Made by a program: the position numbers and the translations under genes. Shown piece by piece: positions 17,568 through 28,147 of a stretch of DNA of 64,000 bases. This DNA is from Rhizobiales bacterium 65-79 (GTDB lineage: Bacteria > Pseudomonadota > Alphaproteobacteria > Rhizobiales > Rhizobiaceae), in assembly GCA_001896885.1 (NCBI GenBank), contig MKRJ01000030.1, positions 62,001-126,000 on the forward strand, given 5' to 3'. The first letter of the stretch is position 1. Every line of letters starts with the position of its first letter. The notes beneath the pieces are model-generated. The model made no database searches, had not been told where the DNA came from, and was given only the letters and a program-made list of their open reading frames with translations.

Positions 17568-17849
17568 TGAATCATCCTGACGTTGGAGTAACGTGATACG
17601 CCGCATGGCGGCGCGGGCGGTTTCATGGTGATGCGCCGCATATAGGGCGGCACGGACGGTCCGGCCAGAGCGGCGGCCGCACTTGGGAGTGTCTCGACGA
17701 CGACGCGGCTCTAACACCTTTCGCCGCCCCTGCCCACCCCCGTGCGGAGCGATTGCCTGCGGAATTGGCGCGGCCGCTTTCCTTGCGCCACGCGCTCCGC
17801 GACGCATATCCACTTCCCACCGCGAACCGAAATCTCTATACGCGCCGCC

Positions 17850-19472
<1,623 letters not shown>

Positions 19473-19494
19473 AGATGGGGGATTGAGGGCCCGG

Positions 19495-19581
19495 TTGGCG
19501 CCAAGCGAAGCGCTGGCGCCAAGCCGTCGATCCTGCGAATCGACGGCAGGCTTCGAAGGCCGGGGAGTTGCCGGAGGCAAC
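19495..19581. repeat. Cluster of three perfect hairpins after lepA
   Basis: TTGGCGCC / GGCGCCAA (19495-19522), CCGTCGAT / ATCGACGG (19524-19546) and GTTGCC-GGA-GGCAAC (19567-19581) follow each other directly downstream of lepA. They mark the junction between core DNA and the AT-richer islet and may stop transcription in both directions. Confidence 0.55.
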
Positions 19582-19627
19582 GGGGCCCCGGCAGGGATGG
19601 CGGGCGCTGACGCGTTGCGCTAGTCAG

Positions 19628-21604
19628 TTACACGGCCACCGGCGCGGGTGCCGCCGGGCCAAGTTCTTGGATGAACTGGCTAGCATGCAATATCGCGTCG
19701 CCATAGACCTGTTGAGCTGGCGCTATGCCTGCATGGCGCGCTTCGGCGACGGGCATACGTTGAGAGTATGTGAGAATGAGAGTTCCGGGCTTCTGGTCCT
19801 GCGGTACGGCTTTGACTCGGGTGATTCCGACGTAGAAGAGCCGACGTTGCTCCTCAAGATGTCGTGCCTGCTCAGCTGGTGAGAGGTCAGCATCTGCCGG
19901 TCGTGGCAGAAGCCCCTGAACGCAGCCCGCTATGATCGTAATGGGGGAACTGAGCCCCTTGCTCTTGTGCAAGCTCATTATGCGGACATCTTGGATTTCC
20001 GTCGGTATTTCTGGCTGGCTGATAGCAATGGCAAGTTCGCGGACCAATGCTTCTCGATCGCCATCTTCAATTTCAGCAAGGACGGCTATCGCGAGTTCCC
20101 GGATATCGCGAGTTTCATTCTGCCCTTGTGGGAAAAGCTGGTCCACGACTCCGCTAAGGTCTGGCAGCGCTTCAAGTGCGGCCAGCGCCTGCTGAATTTC
20201 TCGAAAGGACAATACCAGAGCTCCGGTATGTGGAAGGCTCAGCGCTCCGCTCTCAAGCTGCACCATTGCATCCCAAGGAGTTGTCCCTGCATTTTCACAG
20301 TGTTCTCGAACGCGACGATATCCCGCCGCATGCCAATTGTTTCCGTTGATACCGACGAGCCATCGTAATGCGACCCTGTCCTGTCGGTTAGCGAAAAGCT
20401 TGAGCAATGCAAACGAACGCTTCGCAAGCATATGGCTCAGCTCAGATTCCGCATAGTAGGACTTGGTCGGAACACCTTGAGCAACTAATGCCTCGTACAG
20501 AGGAGTTCCGAATGCTCGGCTTTGAGTGAGAACCAATATGTCACCGGCTGGCGTGCCACCTGCGATCATCCCCGATACCAAAGCTGAAACGCCCACGACC
20601 TCCTGTGCAATGGTCTGATACTGAATTATGCGGACATCTCCGACGCCGTTTGCGGGCATGGGCACCAACGGTCGTGGCACCGGGCGCAAGATATTGTGAC
20701 CGATGAGATTGTTCGCCATTTGCACAACCCTTGTCGGGCATCGCCTGCAGTCCTCCAGGCCGAGATCATCTGCGCCAACATTTATGTTCAGCCACTCGCG
20801 AATCCCGTCCGGGTGAGCGTGTTTGAAGCTATAAATAGACTGGTCGTCATCGCCGACGATACAGACTTCGGCAGTACCGGACAGAAGCGCGATGACTCCT
20901 TGCTCAGCTCTGTTGAGGTCTTGGTATTCATCGACCAGAATGTGGGCAAACTCGCTTCGCTCTGCTGCCGCAGGATTTGAATGCAAATAGCTATACAGTT
21001 GAGGGATAACCTCGCCGATCAACATGGCCTCGTGGAAGCGGAGCTAAGACAGCAAGTCCGCTTGAAATGCCGCATCTTGTGCGCTTAGTGCATAACCCGG
21101 TTGTTCGTGCTGAAGGCGCGCCCAAGCTGCCTCATAGGCCATTCGTAGCTTTTTCACCGCCTTCTTGCCCCCATGTTGTGCCATGAGGTCGCAAACGAGA
21201 GGTTCAAGTTCAAACTCATTGAGGGGACGCGGCACTCGTCCTGTCGCGCCCAGAACGTGATTCCGCATCAACATCCTCAAGGCAAGGCTATGGAGCGTCA
21301 CGCCTTCGAGGTGATCGCACCCGGGAACCCCCATACCGACGAGTTCCCGGTGAAGGTCTTCAGCCGCAACTCGAGTAAACGTCACAGGCAATATCGTGGC
21401 AGGGTCCGCGCCGCTCTCAAGCAGCCGTGCGACGCGACGCTTCATCGCAAATGACTTGCCAGTCCCGCGTCCAGCTACGACGCGGATGCGGACATTCACC
21501 GAAGAGGCAATTGCGTAAGCTGGCGTTCCAATTGTAAGGCCATCACTCCAAGGCATTCGCTTCCTCTCAATATGTTCTAATACTCTTTCCTTAGTCGCGC
21601 CCAC
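19628..21604 (-). pseudogene. UvrD-like ATP-dependent helicase interrupted by one in-frame amber codon
   Basis: A superfamily 1 DNA helicase read from 21604 to 19628 in one frame (658 codons), broken only by TAG at 21046-21044. The first part (186 residues) has Walker A VVAGRGTGKS (about 42-51) and a TFTRVAAEDL motif Ia. The second part, reopening at ATG 21025, has Walker B LVDEYQDLN, motif III VGDDDQSIYSF, motif V MSLHKSKGL and motif VI RRLFYVGITRVK. All SF1 motifs survive, so the break is recent, a sequencing error, or suppressed. The start overlaps the upstream unknown gene by 28 bases. Codon use and base composition are more AT-rich than the surroundings. Confidence 0.88.
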
Positions 21605-22242
21605 TCAGATAGGACATAACTATATCTTTCTAAAAGAAGCTTCTCTTCATCCCCACGAAACGGCGCATCCTCAATCGCATATGATTTGCTCCGCAGTACA
21701 TCGAGAATCCTAAACTCACTCGGCATCGCGCGAGACATTGTCTGGGTCATCACCCAGAGACCGACGCGAGCGGCATCGTCACCCAACGGAAGAAGTTCAT
21801 CAAAATAGGGATAGACTAGACGGAGAGATCTGTCTTCGAACTCAACCGCCAGTAAGTTGTCTACCTTAATGATTGCGCCGACTTCATGTACCGGGAAGCG
21901 AGCGTTGATTCGCCGCTCCACTGCCCTGAATGGCTCATTGATCCAACGTCGCTTCTCGTTCCACCAAACCAAAAACGCATCGGATAGGATGGGATAGAGC
22001 CTTTTTCGCTGTCGGCTCGCGGCAACTCGACCCACCACAAGAGCTTGTAGATCGCCAAGCCCCATTGCGTGGGCTTTCGCGTCACTCCAAAAGGCTTGAT
22101 GGAAATCTCCTCCCTCTCCCTGCTTACCAGCTTCCTTCGAGATTTCCGCCCTAATATCTTCCCGCAGCATTGACACCAATCTATTAGGTGGCGCGTACAT
22201 AAGGATCAGTAGCTTACGGAGATGGATGTTCTTAATGCTCAT
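21577..22242 (-). CDS. Unknown protein encoded with a UvrD-like helicase
   Basis: 221 residues, soluble, rich in Arg, Leu and charged residues, with no recognised motif. The N-terminal half is helical and basic (LRKLLILMYAPPNRLVSMLR, later VGRVAASRQRKRLYPI). The C-terminal half includes FEDRSLRLVYPYFDELLPLG. It is translated immediately before the helicase with a 28-base overlap, so the two products are probably partners. Its composition is AT-rich like the helicase gene. A helicase plus an unknown protein in a small acquired islet is a layout often seen in phage-defence loci, but no such function can be read from the sequence. Confidence 0.75.
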   Translation of the reverse strand: MSIKNIHLRKLLILMYAPPNRLVSMLREDIRAEISKEAGKQGEGGDFHQAFWSDAKAHAMGLGDLQALVVGRVAASRQRKRLYPILSDAFLVWWNEKRRWINEPFRAVERRINARFPVHEVGAIIKVDNLLAVEFEDRSLRLVYPYFDELLPLGDDAARVGLWVMTQTMSRAMPSEFRILDVLRSKSYAIEDAPFRGDEEKLLLERYSYVLSEWARLRKEY

Positions 22243-22273
22243 CTAGCAATATTTATACGATTCGCGCCAAAGT

Positions 22274-22323
22274 AAAAACGTTGTCCCGCACTGCGCGGTG
22301 AACGCTTGTTGACAACGGTTTTT
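22274..22323. repeat. Inverted repeat at the right edge of the helicase islet
   Basis: AAAAACGTTGTC (22274-22285) and GACAACGGTTTTT (22311-22323) are complementary apart from one inserted G. The repeat lies between the unknown gene and the antitoxin remnant and may be an operator or an old element end. Confidence 0.5.
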
Positions 22324-22345
22324 CCAAATCAGCTGGTCTCCCGTC

Positions 22346-22450
22346 ATGAAAATTCTCACCACCACCGCTGCCCGGAACCGTTTTGGCGAAACGATCGACA
22401 TGGCGCAGGCCGAGCCGGTGCGTGTGCAGCGGCAGAGGGTGGCCGATTAA
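22346..22450 (+). pseudogene. Truncated Phd/YefM-type antitoxin
   Basis: ATG 22346 opens MKILTTTAARNRFGETIDMA, then QAEPVRVQRQ and stops after RVAD (34 residues). The first 30 residues match the N-terminal half of Phd/YefM antitoxins (usually 75-90 residues, continuing with a GxxVAVLVS strand). The rest is missing and no toxin gene follows; the next bases are a palindromic repeat. It looks like the relic of a toxin-antitoxin module at the islet edge. Confidence 0.65.
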
Positions 22451-22458
22451 CCTTCGTC

Positions 22459-22504
22459 ATTCCAGGGCGAAGCAGGCCGAAGGCCGTCGCGAAGACCCTG
22501 GAAT
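22459..22504. repeat. Intergenic inverted repeat ATTCCAGGG/CCCTGGAAT
   Basis: 9-bp perfect arms 28 bases apart, with the flanking pattern CGTCATTCCAGGG...CCCTGGAATCCATG common in rhizobial intergenic DNA. It directly follows the antitoxin fragment and may have caused the truncation. Confidence 0.6.
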
Positions 22505-22594
22505 CCATGCCCGAGAAATCACGGCAGCGTGGTGAGGTGCGGGAAGGGCGCCGGTTCTGTATCGCTGCGGTGGGCCGCGATGCTCACGGCATGG

Positions 22595-22617
22595 ATCCTC
22601 GGGTCAAGCCCGAGGAT
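22595..22617. repeat. Intergenic hairpin ATCCTCGGG/CCCGAGGAT
   Basis: 9-bp perfect arms around TCAAG, a sequence unit found scattered in many alphaproteobacterial intergenic regions. The stretch 22505-22745 around it is otherwise featureless. Confidence 0.6.
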
Positions 22618-22745
22618 AACGACGGTGGAGAGGTCGGCGCCCGGGTTTCTCCGGTTGGCGCTACAACGGAGCCTTAGTGAGCGTGCAGTCCCATCGTGCT
22701 GGCACTTCCGGGATGACGCGCGCGGCTGATGCCACCCACAAACGT

Positions 22746-23300
22746 GGATAGGTCAGCGCTTGCGGTTGCGCCGAAGCCTCGCCTTTGCGCCCTTTCCCGT
22801 TTTTCTCCTCTCCATCTTATCCACGCCTGCTCCGCCTCGCTTATGCTTGGCCACAGTCTCTCCTGCTGGAACGCTTGTCGCGACGGCGGGAATGCGGGGA
22901 GGGACCGGCGCATCCGGCGAAGCGGTCGACGGACCGTGGAGTGCCGGTGGGTCCATCCGGAGTTTCCAACATCTCCGGCCCGTTGGGTCCCGGTCCTCGT
23001 GGCCGGGGCCCAAGTAAGCGGTCCCTGGGAGAGTAGGGCGCTGTATGTCTAGCGCCGGCATCAGGAAACCCACGGCGCATGCCGGCAGGTCCGATGCTAG
23101 AGGAATGGATGGGCACAAGTCAGTCCGCGCCGGAGGGGCGGCCGCGAGGTCGCACATAACTACTAGATGAGCGAGCTCTCGGCCGCCCGTCTTCCCAATC
23201 CCATGGTCCCCCGACCGGCAAAGCCGGGTCGGGATAAGGAACCATGGGCAACAAAGAGCCCAAGGGCCAGGGCCGCAAGGCAGCGTGGCGAGGGGATCGT
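22746..23300. other. Non-coding mosaic with long hairpins and a 5S rRNA-like fragment
   Basis: About 550 bases with no credible protein gene. Near its centre GGGAGAGTAGGGCGCTG (23027-23043) differs by one base from the usual 3' end of 5S rRNA, but no full 5S gene surrounds it. CCCATGGT...ACCATGGG (23200-23248) encloses CCCGACC...GGGTCGGG, forming a long stem. It may be a degenerate RNA gene or unrecognised small RNA. Confidence 0.35.
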
Positions 23301-23317
23301 ATGAGGAATCCGAAATG

Positions 23318-23365
23318 CCCCTCTCCGGTTTGCTCCGCGACCACCTCTCCCCTAAGGGGCGAGGA
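23318..23365. repeat. Half copy of the variant palindromic repeat, copy 5
   Basis: CCCCTCTCCGGTTTGCTCCGCG followed by CACCTCTCCCCTAAGGGGCGAGGAA closely matches the left half of the element at 5015-5152; the right half is absent. It lies in the leader of prfC. Confidence 0.7.
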
Positions 23366-23461
23366 AGAGCCGGCGCCAGCACGCCCGAAGGGTTCGCCAT
23401 TTCCGTTCGACAGCCCCGGCCGGCGCTGTTAAAAGCCCGCGCGACAAAGGACTTCCGGAAC

Positions 23462-25051
23462 ATGGCAGACGACATCAGACAAGCGGTCTCCCGCCGCCGC
23501 ACCTTCGCGATCATTTCGCACCCCGACGCCGGCAAGACGACGCTGACCGAGAAGCTGCTGCTCTTCGGCGGCGCGATCCAGCTCGCGGGCGAGGTGAAGG
23601 CCAAGAAGGACCGCATGCAGACGCGCTCCGACTGGATGAAGATCGAGCGCGAGCGCGGCATCTCGGTCGTCACCTCGGTGATGACGTTCGAATATGGCGA
23701 GCATGTCTTCAACCTGCTCGACACGCCCGGCCACGAGGATTTCTCCGACGACACCTATCGCACGCTGACGGCGGTCGATTCGGCCGTGATGGTGATCGAC
23801 GCGGCCAAGGGCATCGAGCCGCGCACGCTGAAGCTGTTCGAGGTCTGCCGGCTGCGCGATATCCCGATCGTCACCTTCGTCAACAAGATGGACCGGGAGA
23901 CGCGCGACCCGTTCGAGATCCTCGACGAGATCGAGGCGAAGCTGGCGCTCGACACGGCGCCGATCACCTGGCCGATCGGCCGCGGTCGGAGCTTCGCCGG
24001 CACCTACCATCTGGCTCAGAACGCGGTGCGCCATGGCGACGCCGAGACCGAGCGCACCAAGGTCAACGGGCCGGATTCCAACCGCGTCGCCGGCCTGCTG
24101 CCCGAACACGAGCGCGAGGCCTTCATCGAGGAACTGGAGCTGGCGCGGGAGGCCTGCCGGCCGTTCGACCCCGAATCCTTCCGCGAGGGGCACCTGACGC
24201 CGGTGTTCTTCGGCTCGGCGTTGCGGAACTACGGCGTCCGCGACCTGATCGAGGCATTGGGTGAGTTCGCGCCAGCGCCGCGCGACCAGGAGGCGGACAC
24301 GCGCATCGTACACGCCACCGAGCCCGGGATGAGCGCCTTCGTTTTCAAGATCCAGGCCAACATGGACCCGAACCACCGCGACCGCATCGCCTTCGTGCGC
24401 GTCTGCTCGGGAAGGCTCGAGCGCGGCATGAAGGTGAAGCTCGTGCGTACCGGCAAGCCGATGTCGCTCTCGGCGCCGCAATTCTTCTTCGCACGCACCC
24501 GCGTGACCGCCGACGAGGCCTATGCCGGCGACGTGGTCGGCATCCCGAACCACGGGACGCTCCGGATCGGCGACACGCTGACCGAGGGCGAGGAGCTTCT
24601 CTTCCGCGGCGTGCCGAACTTCGCGCCTGAGATCCTGCGCCGCGTGCGCCTCGGCGACGCCATGAAGGCGAAGAAGCTGAAGGAAGCGCTGCAGCAGATG
24701 GCCGAGGAAGGCGTGGTGCAGCTCTTCTCGCCCGACGACGGCTCGCCGGCCATCGTCGGCGTCGTCGGCGCGCTGCAGCTCGACGTGCTGAAGGAGAGGC
24801 TCGCGGCCGAATATTCGCTGCCGGTCGATTTCGAGATGGCGCGCTTCTCGATCTGCCGCTGGATCTCGGCCGACAGCGTGGCCGAGCTCGAGCGTTTCGT
24901 CGAGGCGCACCGCGCCGACATCGCCCGCGACCTCGACGGCGACCCGGTGTTCCTCGCGAGCCACGAATTCTCGCTGAACTACGAGGCCGAGCGCTGGAAG
25001 GCGATCCGCTTCGCGACGGTGAAGGACTACCAGGTACGCGAGGCGGCGTGA
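23462..25051 (+). CDS. prfC: Peptide chain release factor 3
   Basis: 529 residues from ATG 23462, the usual RF3 length; upstream in-frame codons to 23285 run through the repeat and are rejected. Motifs: G1 HPDAGKTTLTEKLL, ERGISV switch I, DTPGHEDFSDDTYRTL, NKMDRE. The following domains carry the RF3-specific NYEAERWKAIRF near the C-terminus. The protein is a GTPase that removes RF1/RF2 from the ribosome after termination. It is a single gene, convergent with the next. Confidence 0.96.
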   Translation: MADDIRQAVSRRRTFAIISHPDAGKTTLTEKLLLFGGAIQLAGEVKAKKDRMQTRSDWMKIERERGISVVTSVMTFEYGEHVFNLLDTPGHEDFSDDTYRTLTAVDSAVMVIDAAKGIEPRTLKLFEVCRLRDIPIVTFVNKMDRETRDPFEILDEIEAKLALDTAPITWPIGRGRSFAGTYHLAQNAVRHGDAETERTKVNGPDSNRVAGLLPEHEREAFIEELELAREACRPFDPESFREGHLTPVFFGSALRNYGVRDLIEALGEFAPAPRDQEADTRIVHATEPGMSAFVFKIQANMDPNHRDRIAFVRVCSGRLERGMKVKLVRTGKPMSLSAPQFFFARTRVTADEAYAGDVVGIPNHGTLRIGDTLTEGEELLFRGVPNFAPEILRRVRLGDAMKAKKLKEALQQMAEEGVVQLFSPDDGSPAIVGVVGALQLDVLKERLAAEYSLPVDFEMARFSICRWISADSVAELERFVEAHRADIARDLDGDPVFLASHEFSLNYEAERWKAIRFATVKDYQVREAA

Positions 25052-25061
25052 GGGCCGCCCC

Positions 25062-25430
25062 TCACGGCGTCAGGTCGATGGTCTCCATCGTATGGGCGAC
25101 ACAGATCGCGCAGCAATCGTGGCAGGCGCGGTCGTTGTCGGGGCCTACGCCGTAGGCGATGCCGTCATTGCCGTTGATCCAGGCACCGTAGCAGATGCGC
25201 TCGCCAGGCGTGCAGGAGATCGTGACTTCCTTGATGGCGCCGGGATCGATGAGATAGACCTTGTCGTTCCCCGGCCAGACGGTTTCCTTGCCGTGCAGTT
25301 CGATGGCCACGGCGCGAGAATGTTCGTTTTCGAGCACGAAGCCCATGTCGGCGGCGTAAGCGGAAGTGGCCGTCACGAGCACGAGCGCCGCCGGTCCGGA
25401 GAGACGGCGGAAAAGATCGAGGGAAAGCAT
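25062..25430 (-). CDS. Secreted Cys-rich protein of unknown function
   Basis: 122 residues from ATG 25430. The signal peptide (about 1-26, ending TSAYA) precedes a mature part with six Cys (ISCTPGERICYG, RACHDCCAICVAH), probably disulfide-bonded in the periplasm. An upstream in-frame ATG (25541) would put 37 polar residues before the signal and is rejected. No family is recognised. It is convergent with prfC, 10 bases away. Confidence 0.7.
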   Translation of the reverse strand: MLSLDLFRRLSGPAALVLVTATSAYAADMGFVLENEHSRAVAIELHGKETVWPGNDKVYLIDPGAIKEVTISCTPGERICYGAWINGNDGIAYGVGPDNDRACHDCCAICVAHTMETIDLTP

Positions 25431-25595
25431 GCGATAGTCCAGTCTTACCGTTGTCCAGTTTATTATGGTTGTGATGACGCCTATTCGGACGCCGCCATCG
25501 GAACCGGACAATGTTGAGAAGACCTTTCGCACCGCTGCCACGGCGCGGCGCCGATCGCCGCCTCAAATCACTTCGGTAGGCTTGGTTTCCGGAAT

Positions 25596-26756
25596 CTAAA
25601 TCAGGCCGCGCGCGGCGAGGTTGCGCATCAGCGCTCCGGCCCCGAAGGTCCAGGGCGGACACTCGGTCGAAAGCCGGACGACGTTCATCAGCGTGCCGAG
25701 CGCCGGCGAAGAGATCGACACGATGTCGCCGACCTTGTGCGTGAAGCCTTCGCCCTGCACGTCGCGGTCCTCGACCGGCGCGAAGAGCGTGCCGAGATAC
25801 AGCATGAAGCCGTCGGGATATTGGTGATGCCGGCCGACGGTCTGGCGAACGAGGTCGAGCGGGTCGCGGCTGATCTCCTTCATGGAGCTTTGGCCGTTGA
25901 GCACGAAACCGTCCTCTCCCTCGACGACCAGTTGCAGTTCGGCCCGCCGGACATCGTCCATGCCGAAGCCGTCGTCGAAGAGCCTTATGAAGGGGCCGAT
26001 CGAGGCGGAGGCGTTGTTGTCCTTGGCCTTGCCGAGAAGCAGGGCCGAGCGGCCTTCCACATCGCGCAGATTGACATCGTTGCCGAGCGCGGCACCCTTC
26101 ACCCTGCCCCGGCTGTCGACGGCGAGCACGATCTCGGGTTCGGGATTGTTCCACCTGGAGACCGGATGCAAGCCGACCGAGGCCCCCCATCCGACCGACG
26201 ACATGATCTGCGCCTTGGAGAACACTTCGGCATCCGCGCCGATGCCGACCTCCAGATATTGCGACCACAGCCCCTCCTCGATGAGCGCGGCCTTGACCTT
26301 CGCCGCCTCCCCGGATCCCGGGACCAGATTGCGCAAACTGTCGCCGATGATGGCGGCGACCCGCCCGCGGATCTCCTGCGCCCGCAACGGATCGCCGGCC
26401 GCGCGTTCCTCGATCACCCTCTCGACCATCGAGCGGGCGAAGGTGACGCCGCAGGCCTTGATCGCCTGAAGGTCGCACGGCGCCAGCAGACGCAGCGTGG
26501 CCTCCCCCTTCGGCTCGAAGGAGGCGGCCGCGATATCCTCGACCGGACCGAGGTCGTCCCCCCTGGCGCCGCGCGCGAGCGCCGCCGGATCGTCCGCCTC
26601 CAGAAGGTCGCGCATGGTCGGGAAATCGCGGCTGGTGATGTCGACGAGACGGCCGTCGCGCACCGTCACGACCGCCGGTCCGCCGACATCCGCACGCCAG
26701 ACCCGTCCGACGAGGCAACCGTCCCCGTTTTTCGGCAAGAGCCGTATCCCGTCCAT
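25596..26756 (-). CDS. Fumarylacetoacetate hydrolase (FAH) family protein
   Basis: 386 residues. The C-terminal FAH fold shows the metal-binding pattern NPEPEIVLAVDSRG, then GNDVNLRDVEGRS, a conserved Lys-containing loop GKAKDNNASASIGPF, and GTLFAP near the end. FAH-family enzymes hydrolyse, hydrate or decarboxylate 2-oxo acid intermediates of aromatic or sugar-acid catabolism, using Mg or Mn. The start at 26756 follows AGGAGGG by 6 bases; ATG 26792 lacks one. The gene stands alone, so the substrate is unknown; sugar-acid family members (2-oxo-3-deoxy acids) are of similar length. Confidence 0.82.
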   Translation of the reverse strand: MDGIRLLPKNGDGCLVGRVWRADVGGPAVVTVRDGRLVDITSRDFPTMRDLLEADDPAALARGARGDDLGPVEDIAAASFEPKGEATLRLLAPCDLQAIKACGVTFARSMVERVIEERAAGDPLRAQEIRGRVAAIIGDSLRNLVPGSGEAAKVKAALIEEGLWSQYLEVGIGADAEVFSKAQIMSSVGWGASVGLHPVSRWNNPEPEIVLAVDSRGRVKGAALGNDVNLRDVEGRSALLLGKAKDNNASASIGPFIRLFDDGFGMDDVRRAELQLVVEGEDGFVLNGQSSMKEISRDPLDLVRQTVGRHHQYPDGFMLYLGTLFAPVEDRDVQGEGFTHKVGDIVSISSPALGTLMNVVRLSTECPPWTFGAGALMRNLAARGLI

Positions 26757-26892
26757 TTCGCGTCCCTCCTGTTGGCCGGATGTCTCTTCCATTGTCGGCC
26801 GGCATAGACGAACAGCATTTCCCGCCGGTGCGCGTTCCTAAGCGAATATCCTCCGCACCGCCGGCATTTTGCTGCATAATTCCTAGTCACAA

Positions 26893-26930
26893 GGCCGCAT
26901 TGCACTATCATGCGGCCCACGTCATATAAA
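26893..26930 (+). promoter_or_regulatory. Dyad and promoter before the peroxiredoxin gene
   Basis: GGCCGCAT (26893-26900) and ATGCGGCC (26910-26917) form an 8-bp dyad with a 9-base centre. It overlaps a weak -35 (TTGCAC, 26900) and is followed by TATAAA (26925-26930). This is the expected place for an operator of a redox regulator, which is not identified. Confidence 0.5.
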
Positions 26931-26958
26931 CCCGACCGATATTCAGGGAGAAGCCGCG

Positions 26959-27618
26959 ATGAGCCTTCGCATCAATGATACCGCCCCCGATTTCACCGCC
27001 GACTCGACGGAGGGGGAAATCCGTTTCCACGACTGGATCGGCGACGGCTACGCCGTGCTGTTCAGCCACCCCAAGGATTTCACGCCGATCTGCACGACCG
27101 AGCTCGGCACCATGGCCGGGATGAAGGATGCGTTCGCCAAGCGCAACGCCAAGATCATCGGCATCTCGGTCGATCCGGTCGAGAGCCACAACAAGTGGAA
27201 ATCCGATATCCAGACGGCCACCGGCCACAAGGTCAACTATCCGATGATCGGCGACAAGGACCTCAAGGTCGCCAAGCTCTACGACATGCTGCCGGCCTCC
27301 GCCGGCGACAGCTCCGAGGGCCGCACGCCCGCCGACAACCAGACGGTGCGCACCGTCTTCGTGGTCGGCCCGGACAAGAAGGTGAAGCTGACGCTGACCT
27401 ACCCGATGACGACGGGCCGGAACTTCGACGAGATCCTGCGCGCGCTCGATTCCATCCAGCTCACGGCGAAGCACAAGGTGTCGACGCCGGCGAACTGGAA
27501 GCCCGGCGAGGACGTGGCGCTAACCGCCGCCGTCTCCGACCAGGAGGCCAACGAGAAGTTCGGCGGCTTCAAGGCGGTGCTGCCCTATCTGAGGATGGTG
27601 AAGGCCCCGAAGAACTGA
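26959..27618 (+). CDS. 1-Cys peroxiredoxin (Prx6 type)
   Basis: 219 residues. The AhpC/TSA domain has the peroxidatic Cys45 in HPKDFTPICTTELG. The Prx6-type C-terminal domain follows (TTGRNFDEILRALDSIQL, later VLPYLRMVKAP). No resolving Cys is present in the usual 2-Cys position, so reduction must use an external thiol. It detoxifies hydrogen peroxide and alkyl hydroperoxides in the cytoplasm. GGGAGAAG precedes the ATG by about 6 bases. Confidence 0.93.
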   Translation: MSLRINDTAPDFTADSTEGEIRFHDWIGDGYAVLFSHPKDFTPICTTELGTMAGMKDAFAKRNAKIIGISVDPVESHNKWKSDIQTATGHKVNYPMIGDKDLKVAKLYDMLPASAGDSSEGRTPADNQTVRTVFVVGPDKKVKLTLTYPMTTGRNFDEILRALDSIQLTAKHKVSTPANWKPGEDVALTAAVSDQEANEKFGGFKAVLPYLRMVKAPKN

Positions 27619-27832
27619 GCCTCAGTCTGCCGTCATCCCGGTTTCCGGAACGAGCCGGAAGGCAGCGTCTTCAGGAATGGCGGCCGGGAGTGCCGGCCGA
27701 AGGTGTGGCCGCTGCCCAAGATCGACCCCGCGCGTCGGGCGCGATGATCGGCGGCTGAGCGCTATGCGCCGAGAAGCGGCCCTGCCTCGCGCTCGGCGCG
27801 GAGGAAGGGCTGCCTGCCTCGATCAAGCCCCG

Positions 27833-28000
27833 TTACGAAAAAACGGAGTGAAACGTAGCGCCGGCGTCGGGCAGCAAGCCGCCCCGGCGAGCGCAGGCGG
27901 GGCCCGGCCCGCGCATGTAGTGACGCTCCGGGCGGTAGGTCGGAGCGATGAATTCGCGAATTGCGACGCGGCAGTGCGTCAGTTGGTTCCAAAAAGCCAT
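27833..28000 (-). CDS. Possible 55-residue protein (weak)
   Basis: An ATG at 28000 is preceded by GGGAGACGG and opens MAFWNQLTHCRVAIREF, then RPERHYMRGPGPAC, stopping at 27833. It follows the permease gene at 28148 on the same strand. Codon use is only mildly biased and no relative is recognised. The rest of the 530-base gap (27619-28147) shows nothing but a small TTCCGG hairpin near 27643. Confidence 0.25.
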   Translation of the reverse strand: MAFWNQLTHCRVAIREFIAPTYRPERHYMRGPGPACARRGGLLPDAGATFHSVFS

Positions 28001-28147
28001 TTTCCGTCTCCCGGTCCTGTCTCGGATGTCCCGTCCGATTGAGGAAGACGATAGCAGGCAAGAATGAATCAGCCGTGAACGCCGTCTTAAGGATTCCGCC
28101 GAAATCGCGGCGAATCAGGGCGAGGCCGGCCCTATGCCGGACACGCG

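Noticed and set aside
17742..17849. In-frame extension upstream of lepA
   Set aside because: The 36 extra residues have no LepA similarity; homology begins exactly at ATG 17850.
22753..23754. Minus-strand frame of 333 codons across the gap before prfC
   Set aside because: It overlaps the prfC start and crosses a palindromic repeat; no domain or signal.
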